NCBI GenBank assembly: GCA_977006965.1
Contig: OZ345372.1
Span: forward strand, 930,001 to 994,000
Source of the DNA: Phymatolithon calcareum
Taxonomy: Eukaryota; Rhodophyta; Florideophyceae; Hapalidiales
Length of the DNA: 64,000 nt
Direction: 5' to 3'
In this document: in pieces, positions 31,654 to 41,421 of the stretch
How positions within the stretch are numbered: position 1 is the first letter of the stretch
Layout: the number at the start of each line of letters is the position of its first letter
Translations under genes and position numbers: made by a program
The notes under the pieces: generated by a model
The model's database searches: none
The model's input: only the letters and a program-made list of their open reading frames with translations
Told to the model about the DNA's origin: nothing

Positions 31654-31982
31654 AGCGTATGATACAGTTGCGATACCGGGCTTGGGAGACAGATGTATTG
31701 CTACAGTAGCATTTGGTACAGTAGGTGTAGAAGTAGGGAAAAAGAGGACGCATGACTTTCTGGAGGCATTGCGACTGCCTTTAACTACCCCTCGCTCGAG
31801 TTACTTCAATTAAAAATGAGAGACCGAATTAACCTGCAGAACACTATTTTTTGTAAATGTTTTAGAGCACCGCGTGAAAGTATTCGTAGTTGTCCTCAAT
31901 GACGTGTCGCCCCGTGCTCGTCGAAAACGCTAAGCATCGGGTGCCGTTTTCAGCGGCTCTGTGAAGCTACAGCTTGCTTGCC
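31654..31982. other. Intergenic region
   Basis: HRD1 3' flank and channel-gene upstream region. Two TACAGTA motifs lie close together near 31701-31722. Confidence 0.5.
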
Positions 31983-33304
31983 ATGTTTGCGTTTGTATCT
32001 CCTGGTCTGCCGAGTGCATCGGCAACGTTGCACTGTGGCGGGCTGCAATTGACGCGACGAGTGCGCTTCGCGCGCAGAGCAAATGGCGCCCGCCCGCTCG
32101 TGCACGCATCAGTTGGCGCTTCGCAGCCCATCGCGCAGCCCACTGCCCGCGTCACAGGGGGAAGAGTGAAAGCAGCATCGACTCAGCGGCGCGACGGCGC
32201 CCGGGTCGCACTGCTGCTGCTGGGAATGCACTTAATGGCGGGCGCGGTGTTCGTCGCGTTGTTCGAGGGGTGGTCATTGCTGGATGCGATTTACTTTGCC
32301 GTTGCCGTCGGCACAACAATTGGTTATGTAAGGCTACTCCACGACCTGCGCTTGTCGGATTTCTGTGCAGTGCATGCTGACATGACGTAGGGCGATCTTG
32401 CACCGACACGACCGTCGTCGCGGCTGTTCGTCGCGCTGTACGCGCTGGCTAGCACCGGGCTGATTGGAAAATTGTTCGCACGCGTCGTCGACGCGGCCGC
32501 CACGGCTGCTGCGGCCCCGCGTGGCGGCGATGACCGTTCGGAAGGGCTGCTCGCGGACGCACGGGCGAAGGAAAATATTGCCGGGGCGAGGGTGCGCAGG
32601 ATGGCGGTGTTTTTGATTGTGTCTTGTGTTGTTGGGGCTTTGTTGTATGGACGTGTTTTGCAGAAATTGTCTGTTGTTGATATGTTGTATTTTGTCGCTA
32701 TGACGGTCACGACTGTCGGGCTTGGTGATATCCATCCGCATACAGTACTTGGGCGTGCGTTTGCGGCGGTTTGGCTTGTTGTTGCTTCTCTTGGATTTGC
32801 GAACCTTCTTGCTCGCTTTGCTGAGTATCGTGGTCTTTGTGCGCAGCGTAGAGTGATAGAAGCGGAAAGTGCTCTTCGTGGGAAGCTGAGTGCTGAAGCT
32901 TTTGCGGCAATGGATGATGATGGGGATGAACGGCTGAATGAAGGGGAATTCTTGGGATATGTCGTGTGTAAATTGGGAAAGGTAACCCCTGAAGAGGTGT
33001 GCTCGATCAATCTGTGTCTGATGCAAAGGTGCGGTTGTTATCAAATTGGTTCTGACTTTTTCGTTTCATGTTCATTTCTGTTCGTGATGCACACTTTCGT
33101 ATGGACTCCTGCTCCTTTCTGTGCATTTGATTGCTGGCGTACATTTTTTGTTTGAACTCTATTCGGCTCACTTCTGTGTTCAAGGTGCGTGGAATTAGAG
33201 CGCGATTTTGTGAACTTGATAAGGATGGCTCCGGATTTATCACCAAGAACGAAGTGCTGGTTTCTTACAGTTCTCAGAACGACAGGGCAGGGGACAAAGC
33301 TTAA
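31983..33304 (+). CDS. Two-pore K+ channel (TPK/KCO type) with two EF-hands, three exons
   Basis: Exons 31983-32327, 32391-32996 and 33185-33304 join to 356 residues; introns are 63 and 188 bp. Intron 1 splits the first selectivity filter between Tyr and Gly, and splicing restores TTIGYGD. The second pore has TTVGLGD (about 222-228). Two helices flank each pore. The C-terminus holds EF-hand 1 (DDDGDERLNEGE) and EF-hand 2 (DKDGSGFITKNE). I placed the second donor at GAG|GTGTGC because it restores the usual residue count between KVTPEE and the second EF-hand; a donor 26 bases later would also keep the frame with another acceptor. The N-terminal 70 residues are Arg/Ala-rich and acid-free, so a targeting peptide is possible. 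Known relatives are Ca2+-regulated vacuolar or thylakoid K+ channels. Confidence 0.85.
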
Positions 33305-33403
33305 CATTTTTGAATTGAACAAACAAGAATCTGTCTCGGAGTCTTAGCAGTGATAAAGACAACACTGTCGACTTTACGCAATGAAACAGCTGGACTGTTC
33401 CAC

Positions 33404-34174
33404 CTACTGTCCATATCGCTGTCCATTCTTAAGATATTCCAGCTCCTCCGGCGTGCTGGTCCTCCCCAGCACCTCATTTCTGTGCGGGAACCTGCCAAAC
33501 CGCTCAATGATATCACGATGATCCTTTGCAAACTTGAGAGAATACTCCGCCATCGGCACGACCTCTTTCGCCTTTTCCCCCTCCGCAATCATTTCTTCCT
33601 TCAGCTGTTCCCGGAGAACCACACACCGATTCTGAACCTCCAAAATTTCAGCGTGCATCAAGGGCGTCAAAAGGAAGGTCCGCTCTACAAACCGCAGCGC
33701 CCGCACCTCGTCCATGCGATTATTCAAGATGCCGAGTGCAATTTTCAATGCCTTCGCATCACCCGAAAACGCTTTTGGAGTTTTGCGGTACATGTTACGT
33801 GTAAATTGGTCCAGTAAAATAACAACCGCAAGATCTCCTCGGAGCCCCTGAGGCCCGCCAATAATACCGTCATAAGACCCGGCTAACGCGGCGTCCACAT
33901 CGGTGCCGAATTTGGTCTTGATCTCAGTGTCGACATCTGGTCCACCACTAAACCAAAGGTCCGACCGATCGGCGGATATGTCGTACCGATCCCGAGAAGG
34001 ACCAAACCAGAAATTCAGAACACGATCCACCACTGTGTCCGCTAGGGCGGTGTTTGACATTTTGCAAGCGATGCGAACGGAATTGGGGGACCTGCACAGC
34101 CGCCTTGATCGAGTGCAAAGGCCGGTCCGAAAGCTCGATCTCACAGTCCACCCCAGAGATTGGACAAATGCCAT
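33404..34174 (-). CDS. DUF924 family protein
   Basis: 256 residues from the ATG at 34174. An internal ATG at 34060 would give 218 residues and starts just before the domain. Typical DUF924 blocks are present: VLNFWFGPSRDR, VVILLDQFTRNMYR, RALRFVERTFLLTPLMHAE and IERFGRFPHRNEVLGR with STPEELEYL. The family is alpha-helical and widespread in bacteria and algae, with no established function. The stretch between the two ATGs is rich in Arg and Ser and has no acidic residue, as expected of a mitochondrial or plastid presequence, which is why I prefer the longer form. The stop lies 99 bp from the end of the convergent channel gene. Confidence 0.85.
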   Translation of the reverse strand: MAFVQSLGWTVRSSFRTGLCTRSRRLCRSPNSVRIACKMSNTALADTVVDRVLNFWFGPSRDRYDISADRSDLWFSGGPDVDTEIKTKFGTDVDAALAGSYDGIIGGPQGLRGDLAVVILLDQFTRNMYRKTPKAFSGDAKALKIALGILNNRMDEVRALRFVERTFLLTPLMHAEILEVQNRCVVLREQLKEEMIAEGEKAKEVVPMAEYSLKFAKDHRDIIERFGRFPHRNEVLGRTSTPEELEYLKNGQRYGQ

Positions 34175-35283
34175 GTGCGGAGGTGGAACGAGTGAAATGG
34201 GGCACTGATATACTGTTGCATACTGTACACACGTGCTCTTGAAACGCTGCATCAAATCGATGAAAATGTATATGAATTTGATCGTTTTGATCATCTCCTC
34301 AGCTGCGTCAAAAATGACACCATCCCACATTCGATTGGTTAGCCATTTTGCAAGATTCTCACATGCTAACCAATTATATATAGCTTTATGTTTTGCATAT
34401 CATTCAGATTATTTTTTAAAGTTAAAATTAATTAAAAAAAACTTAATCTGAATTGGAACAAGTCTACTACGTAGACTATATGATAACTTTACTGCCCACG
34501 GGGAATGTTTGTCAATCTAATTCTTCTCTCTAACTGCGAAGTTCTATTGAAATAGAACTTCGTAGTTAGAGAGAAACATTTAACTCAAATGCGGACTAGG
34601 AAGAGAGCAGTAATTATTGTGTCGAATTGAGCAAAGATGGCTTATCAAGTACCGACGCGAAGCCAGAAGTAGAACATACGGTAGCGTTGACTTGATGATG
34701 TCGGCATGCAGATGATCTTTGAAAGCCGGCTAAACATTATTGAATCACTATTGAGCCCTGATCGTCACTTTCGCACTGCCGCTAAATGTTGATATCTCCG
34801 ATTTTTTTGATATGCCCCTCCACTACAGAGAGCGCGAAGAGCTTGCGATTTGAGTTCTGCATCATCGGGACGAGCGACAGGCTAGTCCGACGTGGTTTGT
34901 CAGATGACAAAACACCTGAAAACATGTACTGTACGTACACTACGTGGTTCTTTAAGTGCGTCTTGAAAATACTACAGTCATCAGCAAAATCGACTCCGTC
35001 CTATTCTAATGTCGGTCACAGTCCTGTAACTGGACCTCTGTGAGCATTTATGCCACAAGGTTATGTCCAGAGCGCAAGTGCCACATAATTAAATTGCAAT
35101 GAGTTGCCACGTCACAACGGGTTCGTCTTCATCTTGGGGATGATGTATTAACACAGCGCTCTCGGATGGCCCATCTTCGTCACGGGAAGGCGACGGAGGA
35201 ACAGTTTCGCAAAAAGGAAAATCCGCGGTATTGACAACTGCATTGTCTCCAAAGAAGGCATCGGTCAGCGACCAAGAAGCGGA
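34175..35283. other. Gene-free stretch rich in inverted repeats
   Basis: No gene seen. Nested inverted repeats occur at 34334-34374 (ATTGGTTAGC and complement) and 34402-34453 (ATTCAGATTA and complement), plus the long palindrome listed separately. TACTGTA copies lie near 34215 and 34928. It may be the remains of small non-autonomous elements. Confidence 0.5.
34524..34575. repeat. 25-bp-arm palindrome
   Basis: Bases 34524-34548 pair with 34551-34575 with one mismatch and a 2-base centre (GA). The arms include TCTCTCTAACT and GAAGTTCTATT. Confidence 0.9.
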
Positions 35284-36084
35284 TCACATGCACGCTCGTG
35301 TAGAGCCGAGCACCCGTATGCGCCTTTCAATCAGCCTCCCCGGTCGCCCAGACTTGTACGCCGCGTCAATCTCTTCAAATTCATCCTCCACTGCCCGCAG
35401 AATCTCCTCCCTCTCCCGTCCACGTATGAGGCGCTTTGCAGCCATGACGGCTGTCCACTCGTCGTCTGTGAGGACTGCAACACTTCGCGCGCGGTCCACA
35501 GCGCGCTCGAGCGCGATGGACGAGGTCTTACAAGTGTCCGGCTCCAGCATGCCTGCGGCGCGGAGCGCAGGTGCGGACACATGTGCCACACCGTACAGAA
35601 GCTTGGCCGTCATAGACGGTCCGAGTCGACGCGGGAACAGGAGAGACGATGCAAACTCTGGGACTATTCCGAGCGCGGTGAAGGGAGTTGAAAACGAGGC
35701 GTCGTCAGTCGAGTACACAACGTCCGCGTGCAGCAGCATTGTCGTGCCGATGCCGATGCATTTGCCGTGCACGGCGACGATCACAAGGGCTGGACAATTT
35801 ATGAACGCAAGCATGAAACGCTTCGCGGCCGCATGCTGTTCCGCGCGACGGGGGCTGGCGGCTTCCTTCAAGTCCATGCCTGCTGAGAAGGTCGATGAGG
35901 AGCCGCCGTGGAGGACGATGACGCGATGCGAGAAGCCATACGTCTCGAGGGAGGTGGAGACGGCGTCGTATAGCGCTGTGTTGAAGGCGTTGCGGGAGAA
36001 GGGGCGGTTGAGCGCGAGGCAGACGACGTGGGGATTAGGGAAGCTTTTCAGGAGGATTGGAGGGGCAGGTTGCTGTGCTACCAT
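35284..36084 (-). CDS. Enoyl-CoA hydratase/isomerase, ECI2 (delta3,delta2-isomerase)-like
   Basis: 266 residues from the ATG at 36084. Crotonase-fold signatures: HGGSSSTFSAGMDLKE (first oxyanion-hole segment) and VHGKCIGIGTTMLLHADVVY (second). They are followed by FSTPFTALGIVPEFASSLLF, in which the Glu of VPEFASS sits where peroxisomal enoyl-CoA isomerases keep their catalytic acid; hydratases have a second Glu that is absent here. Predicted role: shifting double bonds of unsaturated fatty acyl-CoA during beta-oxidation, in peroxisomes or mitochondria. The C-terminus (ACM) is not a standard peroxisomal signal. It is divergent from the secreted protein gene at 36746. Confidence 0.85.
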   Translation of the reverse strand: MVAQQPAPPILLKSFPNPHVVCLALNRPFSRNAFNTALYDAVSTSLETYGFSHRVIVLHGGSSSTFSAGMDLKEAASPRRAEQHAAAKRFMLAFINCPALVIVAVHGKCIGIGTTMLLHADVVYSTDDASFSTPFTALGIVPEFASSLLFPRRLGPSMTAKLLYGVAHVSAPALRAAGMLEPDTCKTSSIALERAVDRARSVAVLTDDEWTAVMAAKRLIRGREREEILRAVEDEFEEIDAAYKSGRPGRLIERRIRVLGSTRACM

Positions 36085-36745
36085 GCTGCTTGTCAGGAGT
36101 GCAATTATCCACACTGTGTAGATTTACGTCAATACAGTACTGTACAAGAAGCGACCGTGTGTACAACGTCCAATACATCAACACATTTTCGGGAAAGACG
36201 GAGGACACGGTCTCTCCCAGTGAGGAGCATGTTCAAAAACGGCCGTTTTAATGAACGTGCGTACTTCTTTGTTTCAAGCTTGCAGTGTATGATACACTAC
36301 GTAGGACACAAATTTTGTGCATGAGGAATATGATATGGCATTGTGTAGTGCATGTTTTGCCCTTTGGCTTATTTGTACGATAATGATTGGCAGGTGTCAT
36401 CGATTTGCGCGTGCATGTGTAAGCAGTGAGACTGATTTCCAATGCTCGAGTATTAGATATTATACTGCTGTATCACTTTCAAAGTCACATACTCATAATC
36501 AATTGATACAGTAGATACCTGATCCCAGTCGCGCAGTTTGCTGTAGGGCAGTCGCGACTGCCCTAAACTATGATAAATTTTCGCGCACCGAAAGTGCGTA
36601 CCGCGCGCCATACTGTACCAGCAATGCATCCTTCCAATACTACTGTATATCTAATTGTTTTTCGAATGTAAAAATCGTCAAGTCCCACTTCTATCTTGCG
36701 CCGTTTCCCTGCGGATCTGAGCAAGACTTCATCTTGCGACCATCG
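36085..36745. promoter_or_regulatory. Divergent intergenic region with palindrome
   Basis: 661 bases between divergent genes. It contains a perfect palindrome at 36544-36565 and five TACAGTA/TACTGTA copies: 36133-36139, 36138-36144 and three between about 36505 and 36650. Confidence 0.45.
36544..36565. repeat. Perfect 22-bp palindrome
   Basis: TAGGGCAGTCG followed directly by its reverse complement. CAGTCGCGCAG nearby (about 36526-36536) repeats part of the core. Confidence 0.9.
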
Positions 36746-37624
36746 ATGGCGACCCTGGCGCACGGCTTATGCATTCTCGGAGCGCTACTTGTCATCTCAC
36801 CAGCACTCGCAGAGGGCGGACACGAAAAGTCTCTGCACGCATACGTCGAGGCTGCGCACAAGCGTGCATTTGACAGTTTCAGTTTGCTTGTATACGGAGA
36901 TTTAAACCTTGCCCGCTCAGCAGTACATGGTGCAGTAGCGGTGACGCGAACAGCGTCTGTGGAAGAATTTGATTTTGCGCGCGAGGTCAAGTGCAACGCC
37001 TCCAAACCCGCAGTCACCGTCATCGGCGCATTCGTCGCGCGAGCAGGTACAATTAACGGCGGTCATCTGCTGGCCGGTCGCGGATCGCGGATCAGTCACT
37101 CTGTTCGTCGCGGGTGCTCAGCACTTGTGGGGCGATACGATGCGTACGCATCCGGCGCTGCGCAGTTCAGGGAACTGAGCGACAGTCTCATCAAGGACTC
37201 GGGTGAGAATACCGCGTTACCTCAGAGTGGTGAAGTTGTGGTTGAGAACGCCAGCATGCTTTTCAAACCGTCGGCGTCATCGTATTCGTGCTACAGTGTG
37301 TTCAATGTCAACTCTGACGACTTGAGATTGGTTAAGGATTGGAAATATGCTGGAGATCAGGACAAGAATTTGATTATCAATATTTACGGCAAACGCGCTG
37401 TCATGAAAGACTTTAAGATGGTTGGATTCAATGCGAAGCGTACGATGATCAACTTCAGTTCGACATATGGCAAGTTTCAGTTTTATAACTCTAGAATTCA
37501 TGCCAGTATCTTGGCACCGACGACTTACTTCACAATGATGGATTGTATCGTCAATGGGTCTATGGTCACTGCGTCATTGAGGGGCCAGATCGTGGTACTC
37601 AAGCAGGCGTATTTACCGTGCTAA
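36746..37624 (+). CDS. Secreted choice-of-anchor A family protein
   Basis: 292 residues from the ATG at 36746. A signal peptide (about 1-22, LCILGALLVISPALA) is followed by the choice-of-anchor A domain pattern: FSLLVYGDLNL, then short beta segments (VHGAVAV, VTVIGAFVARAGTINGGHLL), a helical Phe-x-x-Leu-Ser stretch, NLIINIYGKRAVMKDFKMVG, FSSTYGKFQFYNSRIHASIL and APTTYFTMMDCIVNGSMVTA. In bacteria and fungi this domain occurs in secreted, often surface-anchored adhesin-like proteins and consists of a beta-solenoid. Here there is no C-terminal anchor: the protein ends at the domain. Likely a wall or extracellular-matrix protein. No close functional assignment is possible. Confidence 0.75.
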   Translation: MATLAHGLCILGALLVISPALAEGGHEKSLHAYVEAAHKRAFDSFSLLVYGDLNLARSAVHGAVAVTRTASVEEFDFAREVKCNASKPAVTVIGAFVARAGTINGGHLLAGRGSRISHSVRRGCSALVGRYDAYASGAAQFRELSDSLIKDSGENTALPQSGEVVVENASMLFKPSASSYSCYSVFNVNSDDLRLVKDWKYAGDQDKNLIINIYGKRAVMKDFKMVGFNAKRTMINFSSTYGKFQFYNSRIHASILAPTTYFTMMDCIVNGSMVTASLRGQIVVLKQAYLPC

Positions 37625-38045
37625 TTCTACTATCCTCCAATTGCCTTTGGGTTTAGCCTTGTCGCTTTCGTCAATAAGCAGTCTTTCGCTTCTACTAGTT
37701 AGGTACAATACCCCATTTCGCACGTCGGGCGCTCAGCAATAGTTTTGTTTATGTAAATGCTAGCGATTAACTCTACACATTGAACGACCGTCGCATGCAC
37801 ATTCGGAGACTCGAAGTGGTAGTTGTTTCAAAACCATGGCATGCGATTGCCGTCTACAGAACATCACTTCCACCCTGGCATGAGGCTATCATAGTTTCCG
37901 TAATTCCCTCACCCGTTCTACAGTACGAGGAGAATGTTTATCACTTCAGCGCTTCAAACATCAGCAGGTGAATAAGACAAACAATATCAAACATTCTTCA
38001 AAAAGAGCAGCTTCACATATTTGGACTGCAAGTATACCAGAAAAG
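37625..38045. other. Intergenic region between convergent genes
   Basis: No gene seen; 3' flanks of the two neighbours. TACAGTA lies at 37919-37925. Confidence 0.5.
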
Positions 38046-39029
38046 TCATCGCGATACTGACGTCGGAGAAATGATTTCACCCCTCTGATACTTGAGAAGC
38101 TCAAGGTGAAATTCCTCCTTTTCCAGATGTAGCAGAGCCAAGGCCATCTTGGCCTCTTTCAGCTCCTTCACAACATCTGCATAAACAGGTTCTCGAGCAA
38201 GTGCGTTCTTCAAATCTTGAACTTCGTTACGAAGCGCCCGAGTCTCTTCCGTGCCCTTCAAAGATATAGCACGACTAGAAGAAAAGGCGCACTGTCTCTC
38301 AAGCTCCTCGATCTGTTTTTTCAGTCGAATGTTTTCCTTTCTCAGCTTTTCAGAAGTTTCCGCCGACGAAAACCCATTCCCGTTCAAGCCACCACTATCT
38401 TCGTCTTTCCCACGTCTTCCGATTGTCCGCTTTGACGCAGCCCTAGTTATTTTCCCCGCCAATTTATTCTTCATGAAACTTGCAGGCACTTCATCATTCA
38501 CAGATGTATCTTCCTGCTTTTCACCTTCACCGCTTTCGGCATCTTCTTCACTTGCCCCCTTCGGGAGTGCTTTGCCCATTCCCAGAAATGTACATACAAT
38601 ACTTGCAATGAGAGTTGCACCATTGTTTAGTTCCGCGCTAATGCGCTTCGAACCGGACGGCACTTCAGCGTACTCTGCAAAATTGAGATGGATTTTGCCC
38701 ATTGTCTTGCCGTCGAATGTGCTTGTTTTCACAGCAATTTTGAAAACTTTGTCAAGAAATTTGCGCTCGGACGGTTGATTCTTGAATAACGTAATCTCAG
38801 CAGAGATCTTCTCGTTCCCGAAAGTGGCTTTGCGCAGGGCCTTGTCCACTTTAGCGGGTTGGGTACCATCCTGTCTGGCACCACGTTCCCAAACGACCAC
38901 AACATCACCAGATGCTGCTATCTTGTCCACGGTCTCGATTATCAAATCAAACTTGAACTTGAACGGCACTTTGCCCATATTCCGCATACTGCGTGCACGC
39001 GTAATGAGTTTTGATGATGACCTCTTCAT
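38046..39029 (-). CDS. NT-C2 domain protein with coiled coil (EEIG1/EHBP1-like)
   Basis: 327 residues. The first 150 form an N-terminal C2 (NT-C2) domain: KVPFKFKFDLIIETVDKI, VVVVWERGAR, FKIAVKT, MGKIHLNFAEYAE and the closing strand ELNNGATLIASIVCTFLG. A Glu/Ser-rich linker (about 155-215) leads to a coiled coil with leucine heptads (about 225-320, LRKENIRLKKQIEELERQ). NT-C2 proteins bind membranes or Rab-linked trafficking factors, for example EHBP1 and plant PMI1-like proteins. Expected role: a peripheral membrane or organelle-positioning adaptor. The start ATG directly precedes a basic leader; no introns are needed. Confidence 0.85.
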   Translation of the reverse strand: MKRSSSKLITRARSMRNMGKVPFKFKFDLIIETVDKIAASGDVVVVWERGARQDGTQPAKVDKALRKATFGNEKISAEITLFKNQPSERKFLDKVFKIAVKTSTFDGKTMGKIHLNFAEYAEVPSGSKRISAELNNGATLIASIVCTFLGMGKALPKGASEEDAESGEGEKQEDTSVNDEVPASFMKNKLAGKITRAASKRTIGRRGKDEDSGGLNGNGFSSAETSEKLRKENIRLKKQIEELERQCAFSSSRAISLKGTEETRALRNEVQDLKNALAREPVYADVVKELKEAKMALALLHLEKEEFHLELLKYQRGEIISPTSVSR

Positions 39030-39641
39030 GGTTGTGTATCACAGTTTCACGCAGATGGCCTGCTTCTGCTCTATGCTGCTGTGGTGTTAAAAAGTATGCT
39101 GCGATTTTCCCGGCTTGCGCAATGGCATTTCGGAGGTCGAAGAACACTCACTCTTGACAGAGAGTGAACCTGAAAGAGAGCGAGAGCTAAACGGAGAGAA
39201 CACGAGAATGAAAACCGACGCTATCTTTCTTGGAACACGGCCGCAAGACGACTTCGAAGCAATTTTCTTTTTGTAAGACAATCCAAGTCAGGTACCAGAA
39301 CCGGGCAGACAGTCACAGCGCCCGCCCAGTTTGAGTCATTAACTCCAAGGCATTGGGAAACACTGACGGTAAGCGCAGTTGTAGTTTACAGCCATGAGCC
39401 CTAAAAAATAAGTTGGCGCCATCCCCAATTTAGATAATGTGCAAGGAGCCGATTTGTTGCTAAAAGAGGAACTTCACTCGTTCGCTTGAATTAGTGGTCA
39501 CGACTTCTGGCGGGTTGCATGTTGCTTTGCTAATGGTTATGCGGTGTTGTCGCAAAAGCTTCCGAAAAGTAATCAAAAAAGTTAAAATGTTAGCTGGTCG
39601 GCACCAATGGCTACACGTCGCGTGCAGGTGTAGCCCACTTT
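39030..39641. other. Intergenic region
   Basis: Promoter side of the NT-C2 gene and 3' flank of the helicase gene's neighbour side. Nothing further recognised. Confidence 0.45.
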
Positions 39642-41030
39642 TCATCGCTGTTGTTCCTTCTCAGGAACGGACTCCCTGGGCGGAGAAAGCGCACTCGTCG
39701 CAAGCACAGCGATATTTGCCGTGGATGCACCCGCGGAACTTCCACGCGTTGCTTTTTCCATTTTCTTGCGCCTCTTAGCAATTTTCCGGGAGTCAGCGCG
39801 GCGAGCGGCTACCTGCTGCAGAAAGCCGTTATCATTAAGCGCCAACTTTGCAATTTGTCTCGCCTTGAGAGTTATTGAAAGCTGATCCATGGGGTCTGCC
39901 TTTGTTTCATATTCGTGGAGCACCAGCTTTTGTTGAAGTTTTTCTTCAATTGCGTGCACCAAATGCACATCGCTTTGAGTTACGAACGTGAGAGCAAGCC
40001 CTTTTCGCCCGGCTCGCGCAGTACGACCAACCCGATGGACATACACAGAGGGTTTCCTGGGTAGGTCGTAATTGATGACCAGCTCGCAAAGTGGGATGTC
40101 GAGGCCCCGACTGGCAAGGTCGGTTGCAATAAGAGCGCGTACTGCATTTCCTTTAAATTTTTGCAAAGCTTCGATGCGGCTCGTTTGCTTCATCTCCGAA
40201 TGCAGCGCGACGACTCGATTCATTCCCATGAGCTTCAGCATGGTGACCAGCAATTCGGCTGTTTCACATTTCGCCACAAAAATGATCACGTTCTTCTTTG
40301 GAAATTCCTTCTTCAAACAATGCACCAGCTCGCAATCTTTTAGGTTTTCTGGAACGAACTTGTACTCTTGCGTCAGGGCCTGTACAGTAGCAAAACGGTT
40401 CTCTCGGGCATCGAACCTGAATGCATTTTCGTTCACCGCTATTGCTTGCACAGCTTCCAGAGTGCTGGTCATCGTCGCGGAGAACATCAATGTCTGCCTT
40501 TTCGGAGATGAACAAGATTCCAGAATTGTTTTCAAATCGCTCAGGTATGTTGGGTCGAGCAGTCTATCCGCTTCATCAAGCACGAGAAATCGAACCTGAC
40601 TTAAACTTAAGTCACCGCCTTCAATCAACAATGCAAGTCTTCCTGGTGTTGCTATGAGGACATGGGGCCTGTCCCTGGCCATGGCGGATGCTTGATGCAT
40701 TTGATGCACACCGCCCACGACCACATGATCCCTCAGATTCACACGCGCACCAAGCGCACGAAATACATGGGCAATTTGGAATGCGAGCTCCCTTGTAGGA
40801 GTAAGCACGACTGTGTGAAACGCACGTGGGTCCTCAGCGAGATGTTGCACAATGGGCAGCGCGAATGCCAGAGTCTTGCCTGTACCTGTCTCTGCGGCAC
40901 CAATGACATCTTTCCCTGCGAGCGCCGGAGGGACGCACGCAGCCTGCACTGGCGTCGCAGAGCGGATGCCAAGGGCCCTGCATGCGGTCACTAGCCATGA
41001 CGCAACGCCAATTTCGGCGAAAGTCGGCAT
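39642..41030 (-). CDS. DDX49: DEAD-box RNA helicase, DDX49/Dbp8 type
   Basis: 462 residues. The complete motif set is visible: F...G (Q-motif region, ATPVQAACVPPAL), AAETGTGKT (I), PTRELAFQ (Ia), TPGRL (Ib), VLDEADRLL (II), FSATM (III), IIFVAKCETAE (IV), ALIATDLASRGLDIP (V) and YVHRVGRTARAGRKG (VI). The compact size, the ALNDNGF-like tail and the basic C-terminus (AKRRKKMEKATRG) fit DDX49/Dbp8. In yeast this helicase works in the nucleolus with Esf2 on small-subunit rRNA processing. Assignment within the DEAD family is by pattern; DDX47/Rrp3 would be the next candidate. Confidence 0.9.
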   Translation of the reverse strand: MPTFAEIGVASWLVTACRALGIRSATPVQAACVPPALAGKDVIGAAETGTGKTLAFALPIVQHLAEDPRAFHTVVLTPTRELAFQIAHVFRALGARVNLRDHVVVGGVHQMHQASAMARDRPHVLIATPGRLALLIEGGDLSLSQVRFLVLDEADRLLDPTYLSDLKTILESCSSPKRQTLMFSATMTSTLEAVQAIAVNENAFRFDARENRFATVQALTQEYKFVPENLKDCELVHCLKKEFPKKNVIIFVAKCETAELLVTMLKLMGMNRVVALHSEMKQTSRIEALQKFKGNAVRALIATDLASRGLDIPLCELVINYDLPRKPSVYVHRVGRTARAGRKGLALTFVTQSDVHLVHAIEEKLQQKLVLHEYETKADPMDQLSITLKARQIAKLALNDNGFLQQVAARRADSRKIAKRRKKMEKATRGSSAGASTANIAVLATSALSPPRESVPEKEQQR

Positions 41031-41421
41031 GACGGCTTCAGATGCACCACGATGCCGCCGTCGTCCCCCAAGCTAGCAACGCCTGCAGCCACAGTATGAT
41101 GCAGGCCACGTATTACGCTCACCAAGAATAATCACCTGGCCCGTCAGGTCCTTAAAAATGGCGGGAAACAGGACCTAGGAGGGGCCGCAGAATTTACAGC
41201 GCCCCCTGCGTGGGAAGCTATGAAACACCGATGGGACGGGCGCGGCCCAGTGAGTGGGCGAAAACCGAGCTCGGGTCCCTTCGAGAGTATGATCCTTATC
41301 TATTTTGACCTACCGCGTCGCGCAGAAAGGTGTGCTCCAAAAAGAACAAGTCTGCGGAGTAATCCCCTCCACATCCTGCGTGTATTGCTTATGCTCAAGT
41401 GAACCATTGCGCTGAACTAAT
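41031..41421. promoter_or_regulatory. Divergent promoter region between helicase and SKP1-like genes
   Basis: 391 bases between divergent start codons. No distinct element recognised. Confidence 0.4.

Noticed and set aside
32324-33044. Two overlapping minus-strand frames of about 230 codons
   Set aside because: Antisense to the K+ channel exons, which carry unmistakable pore and EF-hand motifs.
35231-36121. 297-codon open frame on the plus strand
   Set aside because: Antisense to the enoyl-CoA isomerase gene; Ser/Arg-rich with no domain.
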